A stretch of DNA of 64,000 bases, taken from positions 1,306,900 to 1,370,899 of the forward strand of contig NZ_CP047593.1 in assembly GCF_009905215.1 (NCBI RefSeq), given 5' to 3'. The notes below the pieces were generated by a model. The model made no database searches, was not told the DNA's origin, and saw only the letters and a program-made list of their open reading frames with translations. Shown piece after piece: positions 1 through 7,965 of this stretch. Both the position numbers and the translations under genes were made by a program. Position 1 is the first letter of the stretch; every line of letters begins with the position of its first letter. This DNA comes from Tichowtungia aerotolerans. GTDB taxonomy: Bacteria; Verrucomicrobiota; Kiritimatiellia; Kiritimatiellales; Tichowtungiaceae.

Positions 1-71
1 CCAGTTCGATGGTATTTATGAATAGAAAAACTTGTTTCCCGAACGATGTCACACAACTCATTTATTCCCAT
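1..71 (-). CDS. GxxExxY family protein, 5' end only (runs off the left edge)
   Basis: Only the first 23 codons lie in the window. The peptide begins MGINELCDIVRETSF and continues SIHKYHRT. This matches the N-terminus usual for the small GxxExxY proteins (PF13366), whose G-x-x-E-x-x-Y motif would come just beyond the edge. A GGAG at 78-81 sits six bases before the ATG at 71; an in-frame ATG at 74 is too close to it. It follows the second ExbD gene on the same strand and is separated from it by a companion repeat. The molecular function of the family is not established. This is the second such gene in the first 3 kb. Confidence 0.75.
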   Translation of the reverse strand, partial: MGINELCDIVRETSFSIHKYHRT

Positions 72-81
72 CATTCTCTCC

Positions 82-111
82 TTTTCGTGACTTTTTGTGT
101 TTTTTGTGGCT
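82..111. repeat. GxxExxY-associated degenerate repeat, CACAAAAAACAC type
   Basis: On the minus strand the stretch reads GCCACAAAAAACACAAAAAG and then TCACGAAAA. It begins at the ExbD stop codon and ends at the ribosome-binding site of the GxxExxY gene. It is a low-complexity repeat of 9-10 base units, of the same style as the other repeats in this operon. Confidence 0.55.
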
Positions 112-517
112 ATTCAGCACTGACGACTGTGAGTTTGTTCAACCCGGCTTGTGCGCAGATATCGAGTACGTCGACCAGCCTCGCGTGTTTGGCTCCGCCG
201 GCGCAGGTGATCAGCACCGTCTGCGACTTGCTGAAGCCCGCCAGCCGGTTCAGAATCCGCTCCAGTTCATTCTTCGAAACCGCCCGGCCGTTCAGGCTGA
301 AGCCGTCCTCATAAATGTTTACCCGGATCATCTTCGGCGGCGTACGCGGTTCGGTCTGCGACGAGTCGGGCGCCGGACGCGAAATATCGAGATGCGCCAG
401 AACATCCGGTGTCGAAAACGTCACCAGAAAATAGATGAGCAGCTGGAAGACCACGTCGATCATCGGCGTCATCGACACTTCCATCGGCTCTTCAGCTCTG
501 TTCCGTTTCTTTCTCAT
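110..517 (-). CDS. ExbD/TolR-family biopolymer transport protein (second copy)
   Basis: A 135-residue ExbD/TolR protein. It has a short basic N-terminus (MRKKRNR), the family signature SMTPMIDVVFQLLIYFLVTF as the single membrane helix with the proton-relay Asp, and a periplasmic domain. Family knowledge: ExbD dimers sit in an ExbB/TolQ pentamer and use the proton gradient to drive an envelope partner. It is the last of the ExbB-ExbD-ExbD set. The frame is open further upstream, but those codons lie in repeat DNA and the family signature starts near this ATG. No TonB or TolA is visible, so the driven partner is unknown; the TPR proteins upstream are candidates. Confidence 0.9.
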   Translation of the reverse strand: MRKKRNRAEEPMEVSMTPMIDVVFQLLIYFLVTFSTPDVLAHLDISRPAPDSSQTEPRTPPKMIRVNIYEDGFSLNGRAVSKNELERILNRLAGFSKSQTVLITCAGGAKHARLVDVLDICAQAGLNKLTVVSAE

Positions 518-525
518 AACCCATG

Positions 526-551
526 GCCCACGAACCACACGAATAAACACG
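526..551. repeat. Degenerate repeat, CACGAAyCACACGAAT type, left copy
   Basis: GCCCACGAACCACACGAATA followed by AACACG. It lies between the two ExbD genes and forms an inverted pair with the copy at 614-638. About 20 of 25 positions match after reverse-complementing. Confidence 0.6.
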
Positions 552-613
552 CATTCGGTTAGGCCGTTTGTAAGGGTGGAACGAGCAAATACCTTCCGCC
601 CCTCCAATGATTA

Positions 614-638
614 GTGAAAATTAGTGTGATTCGTGGGC
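614..638. repeat. Degenerate repeat, CACGAAyCACACGAAT type, right (inverted) copy
   Basis: The minus strand reads GCCCACGAATCACACTAATT followed by TTCAC. Together with 526-551 it brackets a spacer of about 60 bp between the two ExbD genes. Confidence 0.6.
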
Positions 639-644
639 AATCCT

Positions 645-1070
645 TCATGCTTTATCCTTGGTGGCGACAAATGAAATCCTGTGAAGGCCAGCAGAGGTGC
701 AGGCGTCGAGCACGCGTTTAACGTATACATGTTCCGCTCCGCCATCGGCGCGGATGCGGATCGGAATAGACGGACCGTATTTTCCGTAATCGGCAACCGT
801 TTTGGTGAGAATTTTGCGCAGCTTCGCTTCGGAGAGCGGCGTACGGGCGATAAAGATCCGGCCGCGATCATCCACTTCAATCGTAATCGTGCGCGGGTCC
901 TTTGCCTCGGTCACCATCGGGCCATGCGGCGACTCGGGCAGCAGGATAAATTCGCTGATCGCCTCTTTTTCGAGCTGCACAGTGCAGACGAAGAAAATGA
1001 TCATCTGGAACACGACATCGATCATCGGTGTCATATTCACGTGACCGCTGGGCTGTTTAAATTTCCCCAT
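645..1070 (-). CDS. ExbD/TolR-family biopolymer transport protein (first copy)
   Basis: 141 residues with the NMTPMIDVVFQMIIFFVCTV membrane signature at residues 12-31 and a periplasmic domain. It begins two bases after the ExbB stop, so the two are translationally linked. It differs clearly from the downstream ExbD (110-517), and paired non-identical ExbD proteins are common next to one ExbB in PVC and Bacteroidota genomes. Inferred role: half of the proton-driven stator, possibly as a heterodimer with its neighbour. Confidence 0.93.
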   Translation of the reverse strand: MGKFKQPSGHVNMTPMIDVVFQMIIFFVCTVQLEKEAISEFILLPESPHGPMVTEAKDPRTITIEVDDRGRIFIARTPLSEAKLRKILTKTVADYGKYGPSIPIRIRADGGAEHVYVKRVLDACTSAGLHRISFVATKDKA

Positions 1071-1072
1071 TC

Positions 1073-1810
1073 TTAATCTCGCGCCTTTTTCATTAACTCC
1101 ATCGTCAGCGCTTCCATATTGAGGCTGATCTTGGCCGCGCGATTGCGGAAAAAGGAGAAGAACCCGAGCGCGGGCACCGCTATCACCAGCCCGGCGGCCG
1201 TTGTATAAAGCGCCTGCGAAATATTGGTGGCGAGCATCGCATTTTTGGCCGCGCCCGCTTCCGTTCCGAGCGTGGCGAATGCCATAATCATCCCCTGCAC
1301 CGTTCCGAGCAGACCAAGCATCGGCGCGAGATTGCCGACCACGTTCAGGTAATTCACGCGCTGCATCAGCTTTTCGCTTTCGAGCTCAGTGGCGACACTC
1401 ACCGCATCCTCGGCGCCATCTCCGATATTGATGAACCCGGCAGAAAGAATATTGGACAGCGCACCGGGCTCTTCATCGCACAGCTCTTTGGCTTTCGAAA
1501 CATCTCCACTTCCAAGAGCGGACCGAACGCCGTCGATCAGCCCCGTCGGAATAAACCGTTTTTCCTTAATCTTCAAAAACGAATCCACGATCAGATGCGT
1601 CCCCGCCACCGACAGCGCCGCCAGGGACAGCCAAAGCACAATACCCAGAAACCCTCCCTTAATGACGACATCCAAGAATCCGTCACCCGTACCCAGCGCT
1701 TCGGCTCCCGCGGCTGCCTCGTTCATCACAACGTCCTGCGCCTGCACGGAAAATACCGCGAGGGTCAGGAGCCCCAAGGTCAAAAGTCGAATGTCTAGCG
1801 TTCGTTTCAT
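1073..1810 (-). CDS. MotA/TolQ/ExbB-family proton channel protein with signal peptide
   Basis: 245 residues. A cleavable-looking signal peptide (residues 1-25, ending SVQAQ) precedes the usual three-helix TolQ/ExbB fold. The conserved segment around NYLNVVGNLAPMLGLLGTV and the following AMLATNISQALYTTAAGL are the family core that surrounds the ExbD helix. A leading signal peptide is typical of PVC and Bacteroidota homologues and absent from E. coli TolQ. AGGAAC precedes the ATG. Made after TPR2 and before two ExbD genes, it is the stator of this Tol-like system. Confidence 0.93.
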   Translation of the reverse strand: MKRTLDIRLLTLGLLTLAVFSVQAQDVVMNEAAAGAEALGTGDGFLDVVIKGGFLGIVLWLSLAALSVAGTHLIVDSFLKIKEKRFIPTGLIDGVRSALGSGDVSKAKELCDEEPGALSNILSAGFINIGDGAEDAVSVATELESEKLMQRVNYLNVVGNLAPMLGLLGTVQGMIMAFATLGTEAGAAKNAMLATNISQALYTTAAGLVIAVPALGFFSFFRNRAAKISLNMEALTMELMKKARD

Positions 1811-1848
1811 TTCGGTTCCTTTCTAACCGCTGATTATGCAGTTATTAA

Positions 1849-1878
1849 ATTCGCGTCCATTTGCGTTCATTCGCGGTT
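1849..1878. repeat. Degenerate repeat, CGCGAATGAACGC type
   Basis: The minus strand reads AACCGCGAATGAACGCAAAT followed by GGACGCGAAT, starting right after the TPR2 stop codon. It is another member of the repeat class that fills the junctions of this operon. Confidence 0.55.
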
Positions 1879-2667
1879 TTATTTTTCTTTTGCGAGTTCG
1901 GCATATTCCGAACCCGGGAATTCATTGATTACTTTCTGAAAATATTCCTCCGCACACGGGTCGTTCATTTTTTTGAGCGCGACGGCCGTTTTATAAGTCG
2001 CCTCCGGCAGCACGTCTTCCTGTGCCTTGAACAGGATCGCCGTGCGCAAATAATCGAGCAGCGCTTCTTCAGTCTGCCCGCTTTTCATTTTCATATCGCC
2101 GCGCACCACCTGCGCGCGGGCGGCGGCTTCGCGCGAGCCGGACGCAATGTCCTCATCGATCATTTTCGCCACTTCATCAATACGCTCAGAACCGAGCAGC
2201 GCCTGCATATAGTTCGACCGCTCCTTCAGGTTTTCTTTGAGCTGCGGCTGAACCACAAAGAGCGCCTCATACTCACGCGCCGAATCCTCAAACTGCTTCA
2301 TCGGCAGATAGACACGCGCCAGCATCAGGCTCGCACGCTGGTCCCATCCCAAAAACTGATACTCCTCTTTCACGCGCCGCAGAAGTTCAGCCACAGCAAT
2401 CAGGTTTTTCTCCTTCACCAGCTTTTCGACCTGGAATATTTCTTTCGGCTTATCGGCGTACGCCCGGCGGTAACAGCCCTTTCGAAATGTCAGCGTCTGT
2501 CCGTTGAGCGTCGTCAGCAAAATCGTCCCGTCCGGCGCCGACTGAATCGCCGACCCGACCACCTTGCTGCCCGCCGAATTAATGACAAACGGCTCCGCTT
2601 GCGCAATGCCCGCAAAGACTAATAATATTTTAACCGCGGATAACGCGGATTTATACGGATTATTCAT
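1879..2667 (-). CDS. Tetratricopeptide-repeat periplasmic protein (TPR2)
   Basis: 262 residues: a hydrophobic N-terminus (residues about 8-24) that looks like a signal peptide, a small beta-rich stretch, then TPR-like helices from about residue 75 (for example the segment ending QKVINEFPGSEYAELAKEK). Family knowledge: TPR proteins scaffold protein complexes; beside ExbB/ExbD they probably act like the CpoB/YbgF partner of the Tol system. Odd point: the first 15 codons are encoded by the repeat at 2632-2662, and the ATG overlaps the stop of the GxxExxY gene by 8 bp. The original start may have been lost or replaced when that cassette arrived. Confidence 0.8.
   Translation of the reverse strand: MNNPYKSALSAVKILLVFAGIAQAEPFVINSAGSKVVGSAIQSAPDGTILLTTLNGQTLTFRKGCYRRAYADKPKEIFQVEKLVKEKNLIAVAELLRRVKEEYQFLGWDQRASLMLARVYLPMKQFEDSAREYEALFVVQPQLKENLKERSNYMQALLGSERIDEVAKMIDEDIASGSREAAARAQVVRGDMKMKSGQTEEALLDYLRTAILFKAQEDVLPEATYKTAVALKKMNDPCAEEYFQKVINEFPGSEYAELAKEK
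2632..2662. repeat. Degenerate repeat, CCGCGGATAACGCGGA type, left copy
   Basis: It contains CCGCGGATAACGCGGA at 2634-2649, whose exact reverse complement occurs at 3096-3111. The two copies flank the GxxExxY gene as a 16-bp inverted repeat. This copy encodes the N-terminus of TPR2. Confidence 0.7.
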
Positions 2668-3043
2668 GCTCTCTCACCACCCTTTTCCACTGCAGCCTGG
2701 CGTATTTAAAATTAATCAAGAGAGCCAACCGCAGCTTCGTTTTGGCCAAATACCCGACCATCTGAGCTGTATGGTTTTCATTAAATGCGGTCACCACCTT
2801 GGGATCAACGATCACAAGATCATCAACAATTAGATCCGGAACCAATCTTCCGATAAATTGCCCTTTATAATGAACGGAAAAGTTTTTCTGCTGACTCACT
2901 TTGTGCCCCCGCCGTTCCAATTCGATCACCAATGCATTTTCATAGAGTTTTTCATCTAATCCGGGCTTCAATTCATTGAGAACTTCCATCGCGGCACCTA
3001 TTATTTCTTTGCTGAGCTCCTCATGTATCAATTTCTTTCCCAT
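2660..3043 (-). CDS. GxxExxY family protein inserted in the Tol-like operon
   Basis: 127 residues that carry the family motif G-L-D-E-K-L-Y near residue 28, followed by a conserved beta-rich core ending in LLINFKYARLQWKR. PF13366 proteins are small, restriction-endonuclease-like in some fold predictions, and without an assigned role. A GGAG lies six bases before this ATG; an ATG one codon earlier (3046) is possible. The gene sits between two TPR genes of an otherwise coherent operon and is flanked by inverted 16-bp repeats, so it looks like an acquired cassette. Its stop overlaps the TPR2 start. Confidence 0.88.
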   Translation of the reverse strand: MGKKLIHEELSKEIIGAAMEVLNELKPGLDEKLYENALVIELERRGHKVSQQKNFSVHYKGQFIGRLVPDLIVDDLVIVDPKVVTAFNENHTAQMVGYLAKTKLRLALLINFKYARLQWKRVVREHE

Positions 3044-3055
3044 CATATTCTCCCG

Positions 3056-5386
3056 CTACTTTAGCCGCCGACTTCCCTCTTTAGATCCGTTTCCATCCGC
3101 GTTATCCGCGGTCAATTCCTTCTGAATTTGTTCGGCCCGGGTTTTTAAAAGCGCGATCTCGGCGGTTTTTCCAAAGCTTGAAAACTCGGCGGTTAAGCGG
3201 TCGGCATCGGCAATCAGATCGGCGGGCCGGTCGAGTTCAAGATAGAGCGGGAGGCTTTCAAACAGCGCCTGCGCAATCAGGTCGGCGTTTTTTTCGGGAT
3301 CGGCCAGCAGCGCGACGCGCTGGAAGGATGCCAGCTTTTCGGCCGGGTCGTTCTGCGCGCGGCCGAGCTCCAAAGACGCGCGATGCATCAGTTCGTCGTC
3401 CGTTGCAAAATTCATAATTTCACCCAAGACGCGAATGGCATCATCGTTCCGACCGGCGGCATTGAACGCGCGGCCCTGCACAAACATCGCTTCATAGGTG
3501 AACGCCGACACGGGCCAATCGGTGAGCAGTTTTTCCAAGGTTTGGAAACTCGCTTCGTATGCGCCGGTTTCGTACTGCGCAATGCCGCGATAATAGCAGA
3601 CCGGCTCAGCGAACTCCCCATCAAGGCCATCAAGCGCGGGCAGCGCTTCGGCATAGCGTTCGGCTTCCACCAATGTTTTGGCTTTAGAAAAGCGTACCTG
3701 CTCCGCCAGTTCCGACCGTGGAAAGGTTGAGAGAAAGCGATCGAAACAGGCAATCGCTTCATCGGTTTCTCCCAGCTCTTTAAGGCAGACAGCCTGATAG
3801 TAAATGCTCTTTTCCCAGAATGCTTGGTTGAACGTGAGCGTTTCGGCGGACACGCCGAACCCGGAAGCCGCATCAGCCATTTGTTTTTCCAAGGTTTGGA
3901 AACAGGCGGAGCCTGCACCCCACCATTCAAGTTGGCGATATGAGTCGCCGAATGCAAAGCGCGCACGTATGCGTTTTTGCGGATTGGTCTCCGTTTCAAC
4001 ATACGGCGCAAACCGCTCGGCGGCTGATTTGTAATCTTTGGCCTGATAAGCGTTCCACGCGAGGCGGCCAAGCGCACGAGCGTAATAAGTGCTGTCCGGA
4101 TAATTTTCCAATAGCTGGAAAAGATAGCCCTCGTTTTTCCGAAGTCCGGAAAGCGAGTACAGCACGGCGGGCGCGCGCGGATGGGAAAAGAAATTTTCGA
4201 TGAATAAATCGTAGAGCATCCAGGCCAGCTCGTCGCGTTTGGAATCGAGCGCAGCCTTGCCGGCGGCGAGCAGCGCATCGCCCGCCTGCGGTTCGTCCGA
4301 AAAACGCTCGGCGAGATAGAACCCGACGGTTTCCGCCATCAGCGGATCATCAAGCTGGATGGCACAAAGTGCGAGTTCGCGCAACGCGGTGATGGACTCA
4401 GAGCCTTCGGGGTAGTCGTTGAGCGCGGCGATATAGGCGAGAACAGCTTCGGCATACTGGCGATCGAAAAAAAGGCGGCGGGCGACGCGAAATGTACTTT
4501 CTTCCATTTTGGCAAGATTAGCGCCGAGATCGATATTGACGGTTTTTCCTTCCGCCTCAAAGTCATCGATCAAAGCCTGCGCTTTGCTTTGCGCCTGCGG
4601 TCCCCACGCGCTGTTGCCGTATTTGGCGTAGACATTGTAAAACTGTGTGAGCGCATCGGCGTTCCTGCCGGCGTGTTCATAGCAAACGCCCAGCCAGTAG
4701 CGCGCGCCAGCCAGCGGCGCAACCGAAGCATCGACGGAATCGCTCAGCTGCTTCAACAGTTCGAGCTGGCCTTCCAGAACCGTTCGCGTTTCGTCCCACT
4801 CACCTTTGCCGATCATGACCTGCGCCCAGCTGACGACGGCACTGCCAAACCAAAGGTCGAGTCCGCCGAGCTGTACGTCTTCGGCCAGCTTGAGCGCGCG
4901 GTCCGGGTCGCTTTCAACCAGAAGCGCCGCGAGACGCGATTTGACGGGGCGCGCGTCGACTTTTTCGTAGAGCCGTATTGCAGCGGCATCGTCCCCGCGC
5001 TCTTCGAGCAGCGCGCCATATTTAAAGACTGCCAGATTATCGGGATGCTCCGCCGTATTGAAATAGTTTTGATACGCCTGAACCGCCAAGTCACCCGCTG
5101 CGCTTTCAGCCAGAAACAGCCAGAGCGGTTCGGGGTTCCGAACCGTGGAAATTTGTTCGGCGGCTTGGTCGAATTTGCGGGAGGCAATCAGAATGCGTAC
5201 GCGCAGTTCCGGCGCCTCACTCTCGGCATCCGGATATTTTTCCAATGTTCGGAAAAGAATCTTTTCGGCCAGCTTCGGAAAACCCTCTTCCGTGAGGCCG
5301 GTGACAAATCTCAGCTCTTCTTCATAAGCGAATGTGCTTTGCAGGATGCAAAACAGCAATGCCGAGAAAAGCGCGCAGCGGTCCAT
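3056..5386 (-). CDS. Large tetratricopeptide-repeat periplasmic protein (TPR1)
   Basis: 776 residues: signal peptide (1-20, ending STFAY), then a long alpha-solenoid of TPR-like repeats to about residue 755. Family inference: a scaffold for the downstream ExbB/ExbD motor, as in PVC Tol-like clusters. Five copies of the TTTCCAA-N3-TTGGAAA palindrome or close variants lie inside the gene (3167, 3532, 3886, 4104, 5239). Most are read as FQTLEK, FQLLEN or FRTLEK, which fit as helix ends of the solenoid. The C-terminal tail ELTADNADGNGSKEG is encoded by the repeat at 3096-3111 and does not look like TPR, so the cassette insertion probably replaced the original terminus. Confidence 0.85.
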   Translation of the reverse strand: MDRCALFSALLFCILQSTFAYEEELRFVTGLTEEGFPKLAEKILFRTLEKYPDAESEAPELRVRILIASRKFDQAAEQISTVRNPEPLWLFLAESAAGDLAVQAYQNYFNTAEHPDNLAVFKYGALLEERGDDAAAIRLYEKVDARPVKSRLAALLVESDPDRALKLAEDVQLGGLDLWFGSAVVSWAQVMIGKGEWDETRTVLEGQLELLKQLSDSVDASVAPLAGARYWLGVCYEHAGRNADALTQFYNVYAKYGNSAWGPQAQSKAQALIDDFEAEGKTVNIDLGANLAKMEESTFRVARRLFFDRQYAEAVLAYIAALNDYPEGSESITALRELALCAIQLDDPLMAETVGFYLAERFSDEPQAGDALLAAGKAALDSKRDELAWMLYDLFIENFFSHPRAPAVLYSLSGLRKNEGYLFQLLENYPDSTYYARALGRLAWNAYQAKDYKSAAERFAPYVETETNPQKRIRARFAFGDSYRQLEWWGAGSACFQTLEKQMADAASGFGVSAETLTFNQAFWEKSIYYQAVCLKELGETDEAIACFDRFLSTFPRSELAEQVRFSKAKTLVEAERYAEALPALDGLDGEFAEPVCYYRGIAQYETGAYEASFQTLEKLLTDWPVSAFTYEAMFVQGRAFNAAGRNDDAIRVLGEIMNFATDDELMHRASLELGRAQNDPAEKLASFQRVALLADPEKNADLIAQALFESLPLYLELDRPADLIADADRLTAEFSSFGKTAEIALLKTRAEQIQKELTADNADGNGSKEGSRRLK
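3096..3111. repeat. Degenerate repeat, CCGCGGATAACGCGGA type, right (inverted) copy
   Basis: TCCGCGTTATCCGCGG is the exact reverse complement of 2634-2649. It lies in the last codons of TPR1. Confidence 0.7.
3167..3184. repeat. Interspersed palindrome, degenerate copy
   Basis: TTTTCCAAAGCTTGAAAA inside TPR1, read SSFGK on the minus strand; one arm lacks a G of the consensus. Confidence 0.45.
3532..3548. repeat. Interspersed palindrome, perfect copy (N3 = GGT)
   Basis: TTTCCAAGGTTTGGAAA inside TPR1, with 7-bp arms and a 3-base centre. The gene reads it as FQTLEK. Confidence 0.8.
3886..3928. repeat. Composite element: interspersed palindrome plus CAGG..CCTGCACCCCA module
   Basis: TTTCCAAGGTTTGGAAA (3886-3902) is followed directly by CAGGCGGAGCCTG and then CACCCCA. 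The same two-part arrangement recurs at 16358. Here it is read in frame by TPR1 as WWGAGSACFQTLEK. Confidence 0.7.
4104..4122. repeat. Interspersed palindrome, variant with 5-base centre
   Basis: TTTTCCA-ATAGC-TGGAAAA inside TPR1, read FQLLEN. Confidence 0.55.
5239..5255. repeat. Interspersed palindrome, one mismatch
   Basis: TTTCCAATGTTCGGAAA inside TPR1, read FRTLEKYP. Confidence 0.6.
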
Positions 5387-5480
5387 AGGGACACCCTATT
5401 CGCGCGAAACAGGCTTTTCAAGAAATCATTGAATTCAAAGTTACTTATCAAACAATCAGCTGGCGGGGAACCGGGTTGTT

Positions 5481-6824
5481 TTACCGGCTGTGTATGCCTG
5501 ATGTGACTCCGATACGAGTCCATCGTTGCCATTTGAGTTCACGACCGCTGGAAATGCGATTAATGCTGCGTACCAAGGCCTGAAACTCGACCATGTCGAT
5601 TACAAAGAAGATCAGCCATGCCACCGGCGCCAGCCATAACAGATTGTTGTGGAATTGACGTTTTGGCTCCAGCAATAGCTGGAATACCACAACCACAGTC
5701 ATGGCAGCCATTATCACAATCAACGGCGCGTAGTCCTGAGAAAAAACTGTATACCCGAGGAACAGGGGAAAAAGAGATAACTCCAGAAGCAGCAGTGCTT
5801 CTGCATAGACCGCCAGAGGCAGCAAAAGGAAGCTGAGATAGGGGCGGTGATTGGTACTGAAGAACAGGTTGCGGTGTTTCAGAAAGGTCAGAAGCCGACC
5901 ATATTTCCAGCGCAAGCGCTGTCGACACAACCCCTGCCAGTCGGATGGGCCCTCGGTATATACCACGGCATCGGCTGCATAATGTGTTTTGTAGCCCCGA
6001 CTCAGAATCCGGGTGGACATTTCAATGTCTTCCGTAATGATTGTTCGGTCAAACCCGCCCATTTCATCGAGGACATTGCGGCGATAAGCTGCTGCCGCTC
6101 CTCCGATAATATAAACCGACCCGAACAGGGAGTCGGCGCGTTTAAAGAAGAATCCATAGAGATATTCCAATTGCTGTATCCATTCAATGGGCTTGCTTCG
6201 ATTTGCAATGATCACGTTCCCGGCGACTCCGCCGACACGTGGGTCATCGAAGCAACGGACCAGCTTTTCGATGGCATTGGGATCCATAACGCTGTCTGCA
6301 TCTACGGTGATCATAATTTCACCGGTCGCATGCATTAATCCATAGTTCATCGCTGCTGCTTTTCCGCCATTACTCAAATTCAGGTAAGTGATTTGAGCAG
6401 AGCCTCCGGACGCCTCATGCTGATTCAGAAAACGGGTTACGACTTCATGTGTGCCGTCCGTTGATCCATCATTAATTACAACCACCTGGAGGTGCGGATA
6501 ATCCGTTCCAATGACAGATCGAATGGTTTTTTCAATTCCGACTTCTTCGTTCCATGCGGGAATCAGTACAGAAACCGACGGAATTGGTGAGTCCACGAGC
6601 CGGCGAGCTCGCCGTTCCTGTATCAGCGAATAAGCCGGGGCGCAGATCAGTTGGATCGCATACTTGAACAGTACAGGCAACAGCAGAAAGAAAAGCACTT
6701 TTCTCAGAGGTTCAAATTCCTGAAGTTCAATGTATGGTTGTGTGGCTCCTAAATAAAGCACCATGCCGGTAAAGGCATACATTGCGGTAATAAAACATCC
6801 TGTCCAAAAATGGTCTTTTGTCAT
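5481..6824 (-). CDS. Membrane glycosyltransferase family 2 (poly-N-acetylglucosamine/cellulose-synthase-like)
   Basis: 447 residues. Two N-terminal membrane helices (about 10-28 and 42-62) precede a processive GT2 catalytic domain with the nucleotide-sugar motifs NDGS (118-121) and DAD (175-177), the catalytic TED (264-266), and QRLRW (302-306). Three or four C-terminal helices follow. These motifs mark a processive beta-glycosyltransferase that makes and exports a polysaccharide, as PgaC/IcaA or hyaluronan synthase do; the sugar cannot be told from sequence. GAGGAG precedes the ATG. No partner such as PgaA, PgaB or a PilZ domain is adjacent, so it may act alone. Confidence 0.88.
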   Translation of the reverse strand: MTKDHFWTGCFITAMYAFTGMVLYLGATQPYIELQEFEPLRKVLFFLLLPVLFKYAIQLICAPAYSLIQERRARRLVDSPIPSVSVLIPAWNEEVGIEKTIRSVIGTDYPHLQVVVINDGSTDGTHEVVTRFLNQHEASGGSAQITYLNLSNGGKAAAMNYGLMHATGEIMITVDADSVMDPNAIEKLVRCFDDPRVGGVAGNVIIANRSKPIEWIQQLEYLYGFFFKRADSLFGSVYIIGGAAAAYRRNVLDEMGGFDRTIITEDIEMSTRILSRGYKTHYAADAVVYTEGPSDWQGLCRQRLRWKYGRLLTFLKHRNLFFSTNHRPYLSFLLLPLAVYAEALLLLELSLFPLFLGYTVFSQDYAPLIVIMAAMTVVVVFQLLLEPKRQFHNNLLWLAPVAWLIFFVIDMVEFQALVRSINRISSGRELKWQRWTRIGVTSGIHSR

Positions 6825-6915
6825 GGGCTCCTCGTACTGATAAAGGAGCGACTAAAAGCATTTCATATGCCAGAATCAGGATTCCCCGCAGCAAAGAAAT
6901 TCCTGTGGATAACGG

Positions 6916-7368
6916 TTAGTGGATTACTTTTTCCAGCCGAATGTCAAAGATGAGAGCAGCGTACGGACCGATTTTGTCGCCGGCGCCGCGCTTGCCCCAA
7001 GCCAGGTCCGGAGGAACTACAAAGCGGGTTTTCCCGCCTTCTTTCATCATCTGAAGACCTTCTTTCAATCCGGGAATGGCCTCTTCGATCGTAAAGCGAT
7101 CGGTCTCAACGCTGTGATAAGTGTCTTTGATCACCGTGCCGTCGACCAGCAGAATACGCTGATTGACTTCCACCGTACTCCATTCGTCGGGCTGCTTGCC
7201 GGTTCCCTCTTCGCGAACAGCATATTGAAGACCGCTGGACGTTTCGATTACATCCGTTTTTTGCCGGTTTTTCTTCAGAAAAGCTTCGGTCTCCGCACGG
7301 TTCTGGCCCGCGCCGCCGCGTCCCCGTTTTTTGCCGGCGTTCTTATTGTTGTGTTTTTGACGTCCCAT
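6916..7368 (-). CDS. FKBP-type peptidyl-prolyl cis-trans isomerase
   Basis: 150 residues. A lysine- and glycine-rich N-terminus (1-35, no signal peptide) leads into an FKBP domain (about 42-150) with SGLQYAVREEGTG, AIPGLKEGLQMMKEGGK and the closing AALIFDIRLEKV strand. The enzyme would catalyse proline isomerisation during folding. Some active-site aromatics differ from the canonical FYGTLIDGTVFD pattern (here NQRILLVDGTVIKD), so activity may be reduced. The basic N-terminus suggests a cytoplasmic, perhaps nucleic-acid-associated form. It stands alone. Confidence 0.88.
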   Translation of the reverse strand: MGRQKHNNKNAGKKRGRGGAGQNRAETEAFLKKNRQKTDVIETSSGLQYAVREEGTGKQPDEWSTVEVNQRILLVDGTVIKDTYHSVETDRFTIEEAIPGLKEGLQMMKEGGKTRFVVPPDLAWGKRGAGDKIGPYAALIFDIRLEKVIH

Positions 7369-7416
7369 GAAGAAATACTTTTAACATGCAAAAAAGCTGC
7401 GCAGAAACTCTAAATG

Positions 7417-7965
7417 TTAATGAACCGCCAGCTTCAGCAGCGTCCGCCCAAGTGTATTTCCGGCTCCGCCGATGCGATACGCGTGATCTGCTTCCTTGAC
7501 GTATCCCCGCCGAACCAGCTTTTCCAGATGGCGCCACAGGGCAGACGGGGACATGCCGGTCGCATCCCGTAGCGCCGGCGCCGTCAGCGACGTCCCGTGA
7601 AGCGCCCGGAAAATTTCAATCCGCCGCTCGTGCGTAAATGCTGTGGCGTGACGGATCAGCGTTTTCAGCGCAACAGACTTCTCATAACAGTCCCGCAATG
7701 CTTCCAGAATGTCCGGAACAACCGCTGCGGCCGGATTGGCTTCTGCGCGGTAAAACACTTTCATTTTGTTGCGGCGGCAAACAATCAGCCCGGTCTCACG
7801 AAGTGCTTTCAGCTGGTTACTCGCATTCGGCTGAGACATACCGGTCTCCGTCACAATCTGCGTCACCGTCAGTTCACCTTTCGAAAAAAGAAGCCATAAC
7901 AGCTGAAGGCGGGTTTCATTTGCAATCACACGGCAGGTCTTCCAAAGGGTCGGACAAGGATTCAT
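7417..7965 (-). CDS. ArsR-family transcriptional regulator with a second winged-helix domain
   Basis: 182 residues. The first winged helix (about 10-75) has the ArsR-like pattern MSQPNASNQLKALRETGLIV. A second helix-turn-helix appears at about 115-165 (MSPSALWRHLEKLVRRGYV). No ArsR cysteine metal site is visible, so this is probably not a metal sensor. The ATG at 7965 is preceded by AGGAG; the frame is open one codon further at TTG. No operator could be assigned. Confidence 0.8.
   Translation of the reverse strand: MNPCPTLWKTCRVIANETRLQLLWLLFSKGELTVTQIVTETGMSQPNASNQLKALRETGLIVCRRNKMKVFYRAEANPAAAVVPDILEALRDCYEKSVALKTLIRHATAFTHERRIEIFRALHGTSLTAPALRDATGMSPSALWRHLEKLVRRGYVKEADHAYRIGGAGNTLGRTLLKLAVH

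Noticed and set aside
3412-4278. 288-residue minus-strand frame inside TPR1
   Set aside because: A shadow of the TPR1 gene in another frame, Arg/Pro/Ser-rich, without any domain signature.
6904-6912. TGTGGATAA, a DnaA-box match
   Set aside because: A single box without neighbours or an A+T-rich unwinding region; chance in 64 kb.
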